From assembly GCA_035236585.1 (NCBI GenBank), contig CP141130.1, forward strand, positions 31,631,501 through 31,695,500: a DNA stretch of 64,000 bases, in the 5' to 3' direction. A model generated the notes under the pieces. That model was not told the DNA's origin. It did no database searches and saw only the letters and a program-made list of their open reading frames with translations. Made by a program: the position numbers and the translations under genes. Shown here piece by piece: positions 23,205-35,049 of this stretch; the first letter of the stretch is position 1; each line of letters begins with the position of its first letter. Source of the stretch: Warburgia ugandensis. Its lineage: Eukaryota > Streptophyta > Magnoliopsida > Canellales > Canellaceae.

Positions 23205-26093
23205 AGCTAACCCCAATTTTTGTAAATTGATTGAGAAAATCAATTTAGTTTGAATTTTCAAAAATTTTAGGCTTGAATATTAGGTTATTGGAAATTCTCA
23301 TTTTATAGAGATTAAAACATAAATTATAAATTATAAATTATGAATGTACTTGAAAAACCGATCGAAATGACACTAAGTATTTTCAATTCCGAGTTAAAAT
23401 GAAAATTTTCTAATTTTCTTCATTTTTATGAATAAAAGGGTAAATTGGTAATTTTACCCTTAACCGAGATCTAACACATCAATATTTAGAAATTACTCAG
23501 AAATAAGATTCCAACGCCACTAAGTATGCTCAATTCCAAGTTCGGGAGAATAAAATGGATTTTTCTCCATAAAAGGACAAAATGGTCCTTTCACACTCCC
23601 ATGGGGCCCACAAGGGGCCCACAAATGAATCCAATGGCCAGAAAGCATGTAATGAGTAATCAAACCACTACCATCTGCAAGTGGAGAAGGAGGTGTTAGT
23701 GGAGGATCCAATGTTAATTTAATATTTAAAAGAATTGAAACATGATTATTACAAGTAATTATGAAAAAATCAAAAACATCTACAAATACACCTTCAAAAA
23801 TCCTCCAAAAATGTTCCTTAAAATTCCCATGAAATCATCTTGCTTAGTTTGAAAAACCATATCTAGATTCCTTCCCAAAATTCCAAAACTCCCAAAAATC
23901 TCCCTTCTTGCACTTTCTCTCTCCTCTCTTTAATTGGAACAAGAGACCTAAATTCAAATAGGCACTCTATTCCAAATTGAATCTCACAAATCTCACCATC
24001 CATACAATCCTTGACTACCTAAGCTACAAAACCCCTAAATCAATTTCAAGATCCAATGGTGCAATCAACAGGAAATCACAAAACAAGCGACTATCGGGCT
24101 ATCTTATCATCAAAGGGTATTTATTTCAAACTAGACTTCAAATCTACGTTTTTTTCTCGAATCAGGTTAGTGGAACCATTTCTTATACTTATTTCATGTT
24201 GTTTTGTGTAAATTTTATTTTTCTGTAATTATTTTTAGGTTAAAATTTATAAAAATAAGGTAAGGACCAAAGCCCTTCAATTTTGGATGATGGATGGTTC
24301 AGATGGAAAATCTGACCCATCCAATCAATCCAGAAGGTCCAAAACCCCTAGGGTAGAAATTTCAAGAATTTTTATTAACTTTTGAGCCCTTAATTGTAAA
24401 GGAATTTTTATTAAGTTTTGAGCCCTTAAGTGTAAAGGGATTGATTGAACAGTCCAAAACGAACTGTCCAATCTCCCAAATTGGATCGACTCTCAGGACG
24501 CACTGTGAAATGCCTCATGGAAACGCGCCATGCAGGAGCATTTTCGTCCACGCACACCGCGTGCAACAACGCCGGTCCCGAGGAAGCACATCACTCGTGC
24601 ATCCTGGTGACATGCGTGCAGTGACCGTTCCGCCCTACCATTTGCCCAACTGTTCTGCCCGATCAATCCAGGTCATCTGTCCAGCTGGGCCCAGATCAAA
24701 TCTGGACCCTAGAACGACTATAAACTTCACAGTTTAATTGTGGAGTCATCTAAACTCCAAATTGATATCAGAAAGAAGCTATGGAAAGCTTATAACATCT
24801 ATTTTCTTCTGAAACCATAATATTGATAAAAACATTCCAAAAACTTTCTATTTTCAAGAATTAAGTTTTTAATTTTCAAGATCTGAGATGATCAAATCTT
24901 GGGGATCTTATTTACTGATGATATAATGTTGAAATAAACTGATATCCCTTATTTATTTGGATAAATCTAAGATAAATTGAGGGATTCACCCTCTATGGCA
25001 GAAAAATCCTAGAAATACAAAGGGACCCACTTGATCAATAAGATCAAGTATGATCAGACCCTTGGGATGGATTGAATGAATGATACATTGAAATCATGGA
25101 TTGAATATGACCAAAAATAAAGGAATATGATCTTGGACCTTAATGGATTGAAAGCCCTAAAATTAATTAAAACCCTTGATTAAAAGGAAAAGACCTAAGA
25201 TCTAATGGTTGGATCATAAGTAAAAGCTTTAATAATGAGAAATGGGTTAGCTTGAATTATGCATTGATTTCATTTTATTTATTTCATAAATATAGGATCC
25301 ATGATAAATTATTTTAGTATAACTTCATTTCAAATGTCCATAAAATTATTCATGAATGATGAATTATAACTTAGGACCATGTTGGTATGATTTCATACAA
25401 TTGTAACTTGGGACCATGCTAAGATTTCATGTTAGATTAGACTATGGTATGAGATGGTTCCTTAGGTCCATGACAGTTTAATTTAAGTTTATTAGATAAA
25501 GTACATTAGTTAGAAATCATGCTAGTATAATCTTAAGTACCTTGTACCATTATCATTAGGTTATTCAATTATGTAGTTTTATGCTTTAAAGTTATAATTT
25601 ATTTATATATAATTTTATCAGTAGATTTATTTGTTAAAGTAGTTATGAGATAAAGAGCATAAATACCAAAAATAGAATCTAATGAGAAAGTAGAGTTTCA
25701 TGACACAAATAAGAGTGAATTATTTGACTTGGATTTAATTGGTAAGGGCTATAGTTAGTAGGACTATAAGGATTATCAAATCCTTGGCCCAAACTAGGAG
25801 AATGACATTTTAAATGCCCATGGACTTAATTAAAATCAATTAGAAAGAGTACTTAGGGTTAACATGCTCATACGAACCTTATGAAAGGTTGAGCTAAGGT
25901 CACTCTACTAAATGTTGAACATAGTGGTTAAGGGGGTTTTCTAATAGAGCCTCACTCTTCCCTTACCTTTCGTTGATGTTTGTAAGGTCTAAACGCCTCC
26001 TTACATGAGGATTGAAGTAACCACTTTATGTTCACCCATTCAACTAGCAAGCCTTAGCCAATTGGAAATAAGAGGACTAAAACAATAACTAGT

Positions 26094-26127
<34 letters not shown>

Positions 26128-27100
26128 GAGCATAAATGGTTAGTAAATTATTTAATCCTAATAAAAAATATAAGTAAGATAAGGATGATCAAGTAAGATC
26201 CATGGGATCTTGAATGATCAAGAACAATAAAAAGAAATCAATACTTCTTGATGATGATATATATGTATATAGATATTGCTTGCAACTTAGATCAAATAGA
26301 AGATCTGAACCCTTGATCAATTATGATTCAAGGAAGAGAACCAAGTTCATCCTCCTGAGGGATGATCAAACAACTAAACTTAGATCAAAGTAGAACTAGA
26401 TGATAGAAGATCTAAGCCCTTGATCTTTATCAACAAGTATAAATTGTTGATCAAAGGATCTATGAAAGATTAAGATCAAATAAAGGAATACACAAAGACT
26501 TAGAATAGAAAATACTTAGATCTACAAGATTAAAATATTATTCTAAACATCAGATCTATTGATCAATAGGATAAACCTTATCTGAGGAAGATAGATCATG
26601 ATAGGACACGATATTTAGATCATTTATATCAAATGACAAGATTAGACAAAGAATATAGATAGGATAAAAAATATAGGACTATTCAGATTGTATATATATC
26701 GACAATATGTATGGATTTATAGATTACATACATCAGTCAAGATCATGGAAAATCTGAAGAGATGGATCACTACTTGAAGGTAGGAGGATTTTATGAATGC
26801 ATCTACATGAGAAGTACATGTTGTATACATGATCTTATGTTTGGAAATGTTGACAAGTATAATGTAAATACTTGTATTAAACCCATTGAAAACCGTTATG
26901 ATCCAACCAAAACACATATGAAATGGTTAAGTTAGAATTGAGGAAAACCCCAAGTGAATAGGAAACTAAAAAGTATCCCAACCCTAGATAAATAGGCAAA
27001 TTGTCTCATAAGTATAAAATCAATACATGGGAATCATTCATATAGAATGGTGATCCCTAAACTTGTATGAACATGGGTATCATTCATTGTAAATGATGAT
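23205..27100 (+). repeat. Probable long Tekay-type LTR (copy E), decayed
   Basis: Starts with ccccaatttttgtaa, like the LARD-1 terminus. It carries twice (23372-23412 and 23515-23560) the U3 block 'CACTAAGTAT..CAATTC..GAGTT' that occurs once in copies A and C. A GC-rich patch follows at 24460-24700, then a gatcaa-rich segment at 26200-26650 resembling the middle of copies A and B. No terminus or primer site was found on the right, so length and completeness are uncertain. Confidence 0.4.
26095..26126. repeat. (AAT)n microsatellite
   Basis: About ten uninterrupted ATA/AAT units. Confidence 0.9.
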
Positions 27101-27249
27101 CCCTAAGGTTGAAGTAAAATCCTATCCTCAGTATAAGAATACTAAAATACAAGGATGATTATATAAATAGACAAGACGTCTGATAAGTAAAAAGATTACT
27201 TTACATACAAGCATAGAGGCTTGTGGTTTTGTTTTAAATAAGCATAGGC

Positions 27250-28930
27250 CTGGGGATGTTATGCTAGGAGAGTAGTAGGGTTTGGCCACCCGCTCTCTGA
27301 AATATGATGTATATGATGATACCGTACCCAAAGAGAGGCAAAATGTAGGGTAGGGCAATATGGGAAGGCCACCACTGTGACGATTTGTCTACCAATATAG
27401 ACATGACGTAGATGATTTTCCACACTTGGTGTCTGTGGAGTATGAAAGCAATTATCCGAGCGCTCTACACCCAAATATTCTTAGGTGTGAGTAGGCAACC
27501 TTCTTGCCAAACCACTTCAAATCGTGGGGTTGACGGTGACTTGTTGATCAAGTAACTAGCAGTTCATACAGCTTCTCCCTAGAATGGCTCAAGTATCTTA
27601 GCCATATTGAGCATGCATCTCACTCTCTCCACAATGGTTTGGTTCATTTTTTTTTGCTACTTTATTGTGTTATGGGCTATGTGGGACCATCTTCTCATGT
27701 CGAATACTGTTCTCCTCCATTGATTGTTCAAAGAAATCTTCTTTCTTGTTTGTCTTTCTCTATCTTGTGAAATATCTTGAACTATTTGAACACCTAGTCC
27801 TTACTTTTTACAAAATATACCCATACACTCCTAGATGCATCATCTATAAAAGTTACAAAATATATGTTCCCCACCCAGTGACTCTACTTTTATGGGTCCA
27901 CATACATCCAAGTACACCAAACTTAACAGTTCTTTTCTTTTATTACATGGGGAAGAAAATACAACTCTATGTTACTTGCCAAATAAATAGTGGTTACATG
28001 GGTTTAGAGTTATACCTTTCTATCCAATGTGGTTGAGTCTCTTACACCATAAGTTCCGCAATGCCTCGGCTCCTACTATGTTGAGGCTATCTTTGCAAAT
28101 CTTTGAGTGAGTCTTATGTAGGGTGCTACAAATATGTCCCCTTGCAATGATCATATCATTGTTTGTCAATTTCCAAGTGATAATGCCGAAGCAGTTAGTA
28201 TATCGTTGCCGATCAAGAGTTGGAACCAAGATTAGATTCAATTGGAATTCTTGAATGTGTCATACCTCTTTAATATCATTGTGCAACCAAGGTTTGTCTT
28301 GATCTGCATCTCCAATCCCTATTATTTTGGAGGAATTGGTATTCTCCATCTTAACGATGCTAAAGTCACCCTCTTTGTAGGAAATGAAGAACTCATACTG
28401 AGGAGTAGCATGGTAAGTTTGTCATCTGGAGTTGAATTGCTGCAAAGGATTACTAAGGTCTCCCAGCTATCAGGTGAGTAACTTAATAGTAGATGCGCCT
28501 GCTCTTCATCGCCCAAGTATAGCTCAACAAATCCAAGCTAATTTACCATATTCTGGAATTCACTCGTGTGCTCAACAATGATTGTTCTGTTCTTCAGTTT
28601 TAGATTTACAACCCTTCTCATCAAAAGGGCCTTATTGTGGGCAATCTTTTGTGGTACATGTTCTCTAGCTTCTTTCAAACATCATAGGCATTTGTTTCTT
28701 GAGCCACATGATGAAAGATGCTATGGTCAATTCATTATTTGATCTTATGTATAATTTTTTTATTCATCTTAATCTAGTCTCTTTTTTTTTATTCATCTTC
28801 GAATGGGTCATAAAGGTCTTTACAATACAAGAGGTCCTTCGTTCTAGGTCTCCACAAAGTGTAATTCATAGCAGTGAGCTTTATCATAACTCTTGTGGTA
28901 ATGCCTTATGAACCAGAATCTTCCATTGGC
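27250..28930 (-). mobile_element. Decayed Tnt1-like copia (gag to integrase)
   Basis: Minus-strand domains run right to left. Gag at about 28300-28720 includes LLLSYSPDSWETL (copia gag usually has LLxSLPxSWExL). The pre-integrase segment at 28020-28240 includes a LWCKRLNHIG version of LWHRRLGHI. The integrase core at 27600-27990 includes a FIDDASR-type stretch, and its C-terminal part at 27450-27600 includes RVRCMLN. No LTRs were identified. Broken in many places. Confidence 0.7.
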
Positions 28931-29544
28931 TTTAGGTGCCTTTTTCTTTTCTCTGGGAGTCAATAAATAAAAATTGAAGTGCATAGATACATTCAAGACA
29001 ATAAAAAACCTTAGGAGGGGTGCTTTTATCAAATTTGAAGGGTGTAGGAAATATTCATATACATAGGGGCTGCCCTTATCAATTTCAACGTTACTAATTT
29101 TATTACAAGGGTTGCTGTTATAAAATGGAGGTTTACTTATTCAGCCCAATAGGGCTGTCATTAGCATTTTTGAGTTAGCCAATTTTTTATCCTAGGGGGT
29201 GCCTTTATCAATTTATGGGGCTGCTAAATTGCAATTGTGTATATGAAGAAGAGAAAGAAACCTGTATTTCTTTCTCCTCCTCCTGTAGCAGAGACTCCCC
29301 CTTCTCTAGCATTTCTGCACCGTCCATCCACCATGCGACCGTTCGTTCCCCGCTCAACGCCTCCCGCCAATCTCCTTCCACCGACTTATCAATGGATGCA
29401 CCATCGGGTGGGTGCTACATTCCCCCCTGGTTGGCAATCGCGACTTCGCCGGCGTTTCTTCTCCTCCCCACGCGGCCAGTGATCAGTGTCTCTCTCCGAT
29501 CAACGTCCATAGGTGCATCAGCCATAGCCAAACTCGTATGCATC
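28931..29544. other. Unassigned; GC-rich patch at 29270-29530
   Basis: Three variants of 'ggggctgcctttatcaattt' lie between 29010 and 29225. A pyrimidine-rich then GC-rich patch follows, with open frames on the plus strand (for example 29215-29604). The translated sequences match nothing recognised, and the patch is more like an LTR leader than an exon. Confidence 0.3.
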
Positions 29545-29835
29545 CACGAGAAAGAAGAGTATTACTGGAGAGGTAATGTACCGAGGGTAATTTACAGGTT
29601 ATAGAAGTTTAGAGGATCTCAGTTAACCGGATTTTCGTGGAAAAATTTGGTCCAAAGATTGAATCCTGATTTCTCCAGATATCCAAAAAAGTCTGCTCTA
29701 ATATAGTGACGTTTGACAATGTCACCATCTCAGAAAATCTATTCTGATTGGTGAGGTGAATCGAGCAGTATCACCGACTGCTATATGGGGCATAGATCCA
29801 TCAAGATCATCTCCTAGGTATATCGCGTACCCTCC
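29545..29835 (-). repeat. Dispersed repeat, copy 2
   Basis: Related to 22846-23195. On the minus strand its start follows a copia RT/RNase H junction (GGYAIYLGDDL), as if the repeat lay inside the outer copia element. Confidence 0.5.
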
Positions 29836-30179
29836 AATAGATTTGCCATCAGAAAAGACTTGCACATTGAGAAACTTAGATCGTGTGATAAGTCGACCAC
29901 GGTGAATGGTGTGCTTTAGTACTTAATTATCCTTTTTACAGCTTGTCAATGCTTGTTCGTGGGGTAGTGCATATGTTGGCGTGCATGATAAACGGCGAAA
30001 CAAATATCTGCGCGAGTGAGCGTGACTTACTGTAACACACCCAATGTACTCCCATCCTCTTTCGAATCAAAAAGAAGTGCACCAATAGATTTCATAAGCT
30101 TGATGGCCATTGACCTTGGCATGGCAAGTGGCTTTCAATTTGTCATATTTGAACAATCCAAAATATCCCGAGTAAATTT
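29836..30179 (-). mobile_element. Outer copia element, left part (RT end to RNase H start)
   Basis: The minus strand encodes DKLKATCHAKVNGHQ and, further on, RADICFAVYHARQHMHYPTNKH, the copia reverse-transcriptase C-terminal region. This is the host element split by the nested copia. Its other part is at 35379-35900. A fossil with many breaks. Confidence 0.7.
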
Positions 30180-30483
30180 TGTTGGGGATTTTCAGTCCCC
30201 GCCCAAGATCACACACACACACACACAAACACTGATTTTAACGTGGTTGGGCCAATAAGCCTATGTCCATCCTCTTTCGAATCAAAAAGAAGTGCACCAA
30301 TAGATTTCATAAGCTTGATGGCCATTGACCTTGGCATGGCAAGTGGCTTTCAATTTGTCATATTTGAACAATCCAAAATATCCCGAGTAAATTTTGTTGG
30401 GGATTTTCAGTCCCCGCCCAAGATCACACACACACACACACACAAACACTGATTTTAACGTGGTTGGGCCAATAAGCCTATGT
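30052..30483. repeat. Tandem duplication, 215 + 217 bp
   Basis: Two adjacent, practically identical copies (30052-30266 and 30267-30483) that differ visibly only in the length of a CA run. Each has about 128-130 bp of outer-copia sequence plus the first roughly 87 bp of the nested element's LTR. The junctions share ccat. The duplication postdates the nested insertion. Confidence 0.92.
30390..30394. repeat. Target-site duplication of nested copia, left (aattt)
   Basis: aattt before the LTR terminus tgttgggga, matched at 35379-35383. The tandem duplication created a second copy near 30175. Confidence 0.85.
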
Positions 30484-30767
30484 CCATGGGAGGAGGAATG
30501 ATTTCACTATAAAATGTAGGGATTTATAGAGGAATGGTCTGTACTCCTTGCCCTCTTCATATCCCTATTTATAGGAAATTTTAGGGCCTGTTTTTCAACA
30601 CATTTTACACAAAGTCAGTGGTCGGTGGCGGTGGCCAACGGCGGTGCCCGCCACTGTTGAAGTCGGTAGCTACTGCGGCGCCCGCCACAGTTAAAATCAG
30701 CGGCAGCTGATTGCAGCGCCACCATGGTTGAAGTCAATGGCCACCTGAAAATAGGGCTGGACCAACA
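30395..30767 (-). repeat. Nested copia 3' LTR
   Basis: 373 bp with termini tgttggg...ccaaca. It is longer than the partner LTR, partly through an internal duplication of about 33 bp in a 'gcggtgcccgccac' motif. Confidence 0.9.
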
Positions 30768-30782
30768 AATCTCCCCCTCCAG
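30768..30782 (-). other. Polypurine tract of nested copia
   Basis: ggagggggagatt on the minus strand, directly abutting the 3' LTR. Confidence 0.85.
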
Positions 30783-30820
30783 GCCCATTAACTGAAGGAG
30801 GTTTCTTCACGTATGGACTT

Positions 30821-31195
30821 TTAGCAAAAGCTCATAGCAGCCAATTCTATGCAAATCTTGAACTTGCTCCGAGGTAATGCTTTTGTCATCATATCCGAAC
30901 TATTATCGTCAGTATGAATCTTCTCAAGCTTTAACGACTTCGAGTCCAAAATATCACGTATCCAATGATTCCGAACATCAATGTGCTTTGACCTTCCATG
31001 AAAAGTAGAATTCTTGCTAAGGTGCATAGCACTTTGACTGTCGCAAAATAATGCATACCCCTTCTGTATAAAGCCAAGTTCGTTTACGAACTTCTTCATC
31101 CATAATAACTCTTTGCATGCTTCTGTCACAGCACTAAACTCAGCCTCTATTGTAGATAAGGCAACACACTTCTGTAGCTTTGATTGCCATGACAC
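30821..31195 (-). pseudogene. Copia RNase H domain
   Basis: Contains SKLQKCVALSTIEAEFSAVTEACKE in pieces typical of copia RNase H, then LFCDSQSAMHLSKN and RSKHIDVRNHWIRD, the standard order of this domain. It would degrade the RNA of the RNA/DNA hybrid. Part of the nested fossil element. Confidence 0.9.
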
Positions 31196-32480
31196 AGCTC
31201 CCCTGCAAAAGTAATCAAGTAGCCTGAAGTAGACTTCCTCGTGTCAATATCACTAGCCATATCTAAATCAGTGTAGCCTTTAAGCATGAGCTTGCCAATG
31301 TCAAATCCCAAACACAAATTGGAAGTACCATGTAGATATCTCAATATCCACTTCACTGCATTCCAATGTTTTTTTCCTGGATTTGATAAAAAACGGCTCA
31401 CTATACCAACTGCATATGCAATGTCTGGTCTGATGCATACCATGGCATACATAAGACTGCCAATAGCTGAAGCATAAGGAACATCTTGCATGTGTTCCTT
31501 CTCAGCATCACTTGTTGATACTTGATTCTTACTAAGCTTAAAATGAGTAGCAAAAGGTGTACTAACCACTTTAGCTTTATCCATGCAAAATCGTTGAGTA
31601 CCTTTTCTATGTACTTCTCCTGAGACAGCCATAACTGCTTATTACTCCTGTCACGAATGATAGAAATCCCGAGAATCTGTCTCGCGAGTCCCAAGTCTTT
31701 CATAGCAAAAACTTTGTTCAACTCCTTTAACTAACTGATCCTTGAAGAGCTTCTTCCAACAATAAGCATATAGTCGACATATAGTAGCAAGATGACGAAA
31801 TCATCTTCTGAGAATCTCTGCACAAACACACAGTGATCTGAAGTAGTCTTTCAATAACCCTGTGGGGTCATGAACTGCTCAAACTTCCTGTACCACTGTT
31901 TGGGAGCCTGCTTTAAGCCATACAGACTCTTCTTCAGCTTGCAAACATACTTCTCTTTGCCTTTAGCAACAAACCCTTCTATCTGCTCCATATATATCTC
32001 CTCCTCTAAGTCACCGTGGAGGAACGCTGTCTTCACATCCATGTGCTCAACCTCCAGATCAAGGTTTGAGGCCAAACCCAATACAACTCAGATTGAAGAC
32101 ATTTTAACAACAGGAGAAAATATCTCCTCGAAATCGACACCTTTTCTTTGACCAAAGCCTTTCACGACAAGTCTAGCTTTGTATCGTGGTTGTGAAGTGT
32201 CACCTTTGTACTTCACCCTGTATATCCACTGATTCTTCAGCAACTTCATGTTCTCCCTCAGCCTGATTATCTTGAACATCAACTGGAGCACCACCATGGT
32301 CATTGGTGCCATCTACACTTGGCGTATGTGAAACAGGAACTAGATCTAAATCTGTCAGAGTATTAGAACTTTGAGTTTCTGATACTTTGGCTTTGTCGAT
32401 GTGTTCAATGGTTTGGTCTTCCATAAAGACCAAATCATGACTTCTAACCAGTTTTTTTGCAACAAGATCATATAGCATGT
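31196..32480 (-). pseudogene. Copia reverse transcriptase domain
   Basis: Includes [51 protein letters not shown] and KSLYGLKQAPKQWYRKF near 31860-32300, the N-terminal fingers and palm of copia RT. ARQILGISIIRDRS and the Tnt1-like RPDIAYAVG segment lie near 31400-31720. The 32312-32480 end is the variable linker to integrase. Broken fossil. Confidence 0.92.
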
Positions 32481-32648
32481 AGCCAAACTCATCCTACCCA
32501 TAGCTGATGAAAATGCATTGTTTGGTCTTGATGTCTAACTTGGACCTCTCATCCTTGGGTATATGTACAAATGCTTTGCACCCAAATACCCGCAAATGAT
32601 CGTAAGAGACATCTTTTCCATACCATAGCCTGTCAGGAACATCTATAT

Positions 32649-33300
32649 TCAAGGCAACAATGGAGATAGGTTAATAATATAGGCTACTGTGTATAGCACC
32701 TCACCCCAGAAAGAACCGGGCAGCTTTGCTTCAGAAAGCAAGCATCTGACCTTCTCCATCAATGTCCTGTTCATCCTCTCTACTAAACCATTTAGCTGAG
32801 GAGTCTTCGGAGGAGTTCTTTGATGTCTAATCCCTTGCTTCTTACAATAAGCATCGAAAGGTCCACAGTGCTCGCCGTTGTTGTCTGTGTGAATACATTT
32901 CAGCTTCTTCCCCGTTTGCCGCTCAACAGAAGCTTGAAATTCTTTAAAATTGTCAAGCACCTGATCCTTAGTTTTCAAAACATAGACCCAGAGTTTCCTG
33001 GAATAATCATCAATAAATGTGACAAAATATAATGCACCACCAAATGTGCGTACCTTCATAGGACTGCATACATCTGAATGTACTAATTCAAGCACGCCTA
33101 GCTTTCTGGAAGAAGGATGGCTTTTGAAGGAAACTCGTTGCTGCTTCCCAGCAAGACAATGAGCACATTTGCTCACCTTTGTAGCTTTGAGCCCTGAAAG
33201 CAAATTCTTCTTGACTAGGTAACCTAGTCCTTTCTAACTCATGTGACTGAGTTGCCTGTGCCACAACTCTGAAGAACCAGCAACATCAACTATGTTTACA
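32649..33300 (-). pseudogene. Copia integrase domain
   Basis: The zinc-binding end shows KCAHCLAGKQ. The catalytic core shows LVHSDVCSPM, FIDDYSRKLWVY, CIHTDNNGEH and LVERMNRTLMEK, the D, D, E landmarks of a retroelement integrase, followed by LLSEAKLPGSFWGE. Length and order match Tnt1. Part of the nested fossil. Confidence 0.92.
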
Positions 33301-33389
33301 GAGTTAATAGGAATCGAAGCTTGCATCACATACAAGCTAGATGATTTCTTCCCTCTAGCAACCACAAGCGCTCCCTTAGAGAGATTCCA

Positions 33390-33704
33390 CTATCCATCGC
33401 AAAAGGTACTACAGTACCCATCATCATCAAGCTTTCTAAATGATATTAAGTTCAACCGGATATCTGGTACATGTCGAACGTCCTTGAGAAGCAACCTCGT
33501 TCCGTTGTTGGTGTCCAAACAGACGGATCCAATACCAACAACCTTTGATAGCCCATCGTTACCCATCTTCAACACTCCAAAGTCACCAGGAGTGTACGAG
33601 GTGAAAAACTCCCTCCTCGAGGTAACATGAAAAGAAACACCACTGTCAACAACCCATCCAATCTCATTGGAGGCTAGGTTGATTTCATTTTCATCACAGA
33701 CCAC
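33390..33704 (-). pseudogene. Copia protease and pre-integrase link
   Basis: WVVDSGVSFHVT holds the D-S-G active-site triplet of a retroelement aspartic protease, followed by FGVLKMGNDGLSKVVGIG and LKDVRHVPDIRLNLIS, the standard Tnt1-type continuation towards integrase. Confidence 0.9.
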
Positions 33705-33727
33705 AACAAGGCCTGAAGTAGTAGCAG

Positions 33728-34556
33728 CTACACGATCATTCCCCTCATCATTTCTTCTCTCCTGCTTAGCATTCTCTGTTTTGTTCTCGGCTTTCCACTT
33801 GTAACACTGCCTTTTAATGTGACCCTTCTTGCCACAATAATTGCATTCCAGATTCTTGTATCTGGACTTAGATTTACTCCTGCTTCTGTTATTCTTCTCC
33901 TATCCTTTGATCTTGCTTCTCCCTCCCTTTGATCTTGCTTCTCCCTCAATTTTTTGAGATCAAAATCTCAAACTGTGATGTGGTGACAACTTGAGCTCGT
34001 CGCCTCATTTCTTCATTTAGACTGCACTTCTCGCAGATTCCCATGTCACAGCACCACTTGGAGCAGAATTAGCTAGAGAAACACGAAAATTTTCCCATGA
34101 GTCAGGCAAAGTATTTAAAAGCCATAAACCCATGATATCATCGTCAAACCTGACGCTAAAGTCGGATAGTTGCTGAAAGCATCCGATCAACTCGTTCAAG
34201 TGGTCGGAAATAGAGCTCCCTTCCTTGTATCTCAGGTGCATCGCTTGATTAAGTAGGAATAACTTATTATTCCCAGTTCTCGACGCGTACAAGGTTTCTA
34301 ATTTGATCCATAGAGTTCTAGCATGTATTTCATTTTGAATATGATTCAAAACATTATCTTCTACCCATTGTCAAATAAAACCACATACCTGTTCGTGTTC
34401 AAAAGCCCACTCTTCTTCCGACTTATCCTTCGGTTTTTTAGTAGCAAAAACAGGTAGATGTAATTTCTTCACAAAAAGAAGATCTTTCATTTTTCCCTTC
34501 CACTTGTGATAGTTAGTACTATTTAAGCAAATCATTTTGCTCATGTTTGCCTCCAT
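33728..34556 (-). pseudogene. Copia gag region with zinc knuckle
   Basis: The N-terminal end (34371-34556) shows FxxxNYHKWKGKMKDLL-type text. The middle (34017-34349) has LWIKLETLYASRTGNNKLFLLNQ and LLNTLPDSWENF, the UBN2/gag fold of copia elements. Near 33815-33870 the minus strand encodes a CX2CX4HX4C zinc knuckle (CNYCGKKGHIKRQC). Gag would form the virus-like particle. Fossil. Confidence 0.9.
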
Positions 34557-34683
34557 AAGTAAAGAAAGAGTACTTACAGCAATTTTAAGAGAAAATCTTA
34601 CAAATTTGAGAACACAACAGCGTTTGTCAAGAACTGTTTATCCCCTCGAAAACCTGCCAAAAATAGGTCTGCTTCAATCGAAT

Positions 34684-35003
34684 CACTGTTGCAACTCATA
34701 CTGTTACAACACAGCTACTGTTGCAACCCAGTACTATTGCAACGCGCTACTATTTCAACTCAGCTACTGTGCAAATGCGCTACTATTTGCACTCATACTG
34801 TTACAACTCTGTACTGTTGTAACTCAAACCTATTGAAACTCACTGTTGGAACCCACCTCTGGGGTACTGTGCTAACTCAATACTATAGTAGACTGTAGCG
34901 ATCACTGTAGCCGACAGTAATGATGATGCTTTTACTGTAGCAACATGATAATGTGCTTTTTTACTGTAGCAGCAATGATGATTACTGTAGCAAGAATAGT
35001 TTT
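34684..35003 (-). repeat. Degenerate short-repeat leader of nested copia
   Basis: About 320 bp between gag and the primer site made of some 15 variants of actgt(t/a)gcaac spaced 15-25 bp apart. Confidence 0.75.
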
Positions 35004-35035
35004 CTTCCTCCTCTCGACTGTCATGGAAGATCCTC

Positions 35036-35047
35036 GCTCTGATACCA
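35036..35047 (-). other. Primer-binding site of nested copia
   Basis: tggtatcagagc on the minus strand, 2 nt from the 5' LTR; initiator-Met tRNA type. Confidence 0.88.
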
Positions 35048-35049
35048 CT

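Noticed and set aside
29215-29604. 129-residue plus-strand reading frame as a possible host exon
   Set aside because: The translation is low-complexity and unrecognised, a second frame is equally open, and no splice context was convincing. Kept only as a low-priority observation.
30016-30452. Two almost identical reading frames as a duplicated small gene
   Set aside because: They arise from the 215-bp tandem duplication over copia and LTR sequence; the opposite strand reads as copia reverse transcriptase.
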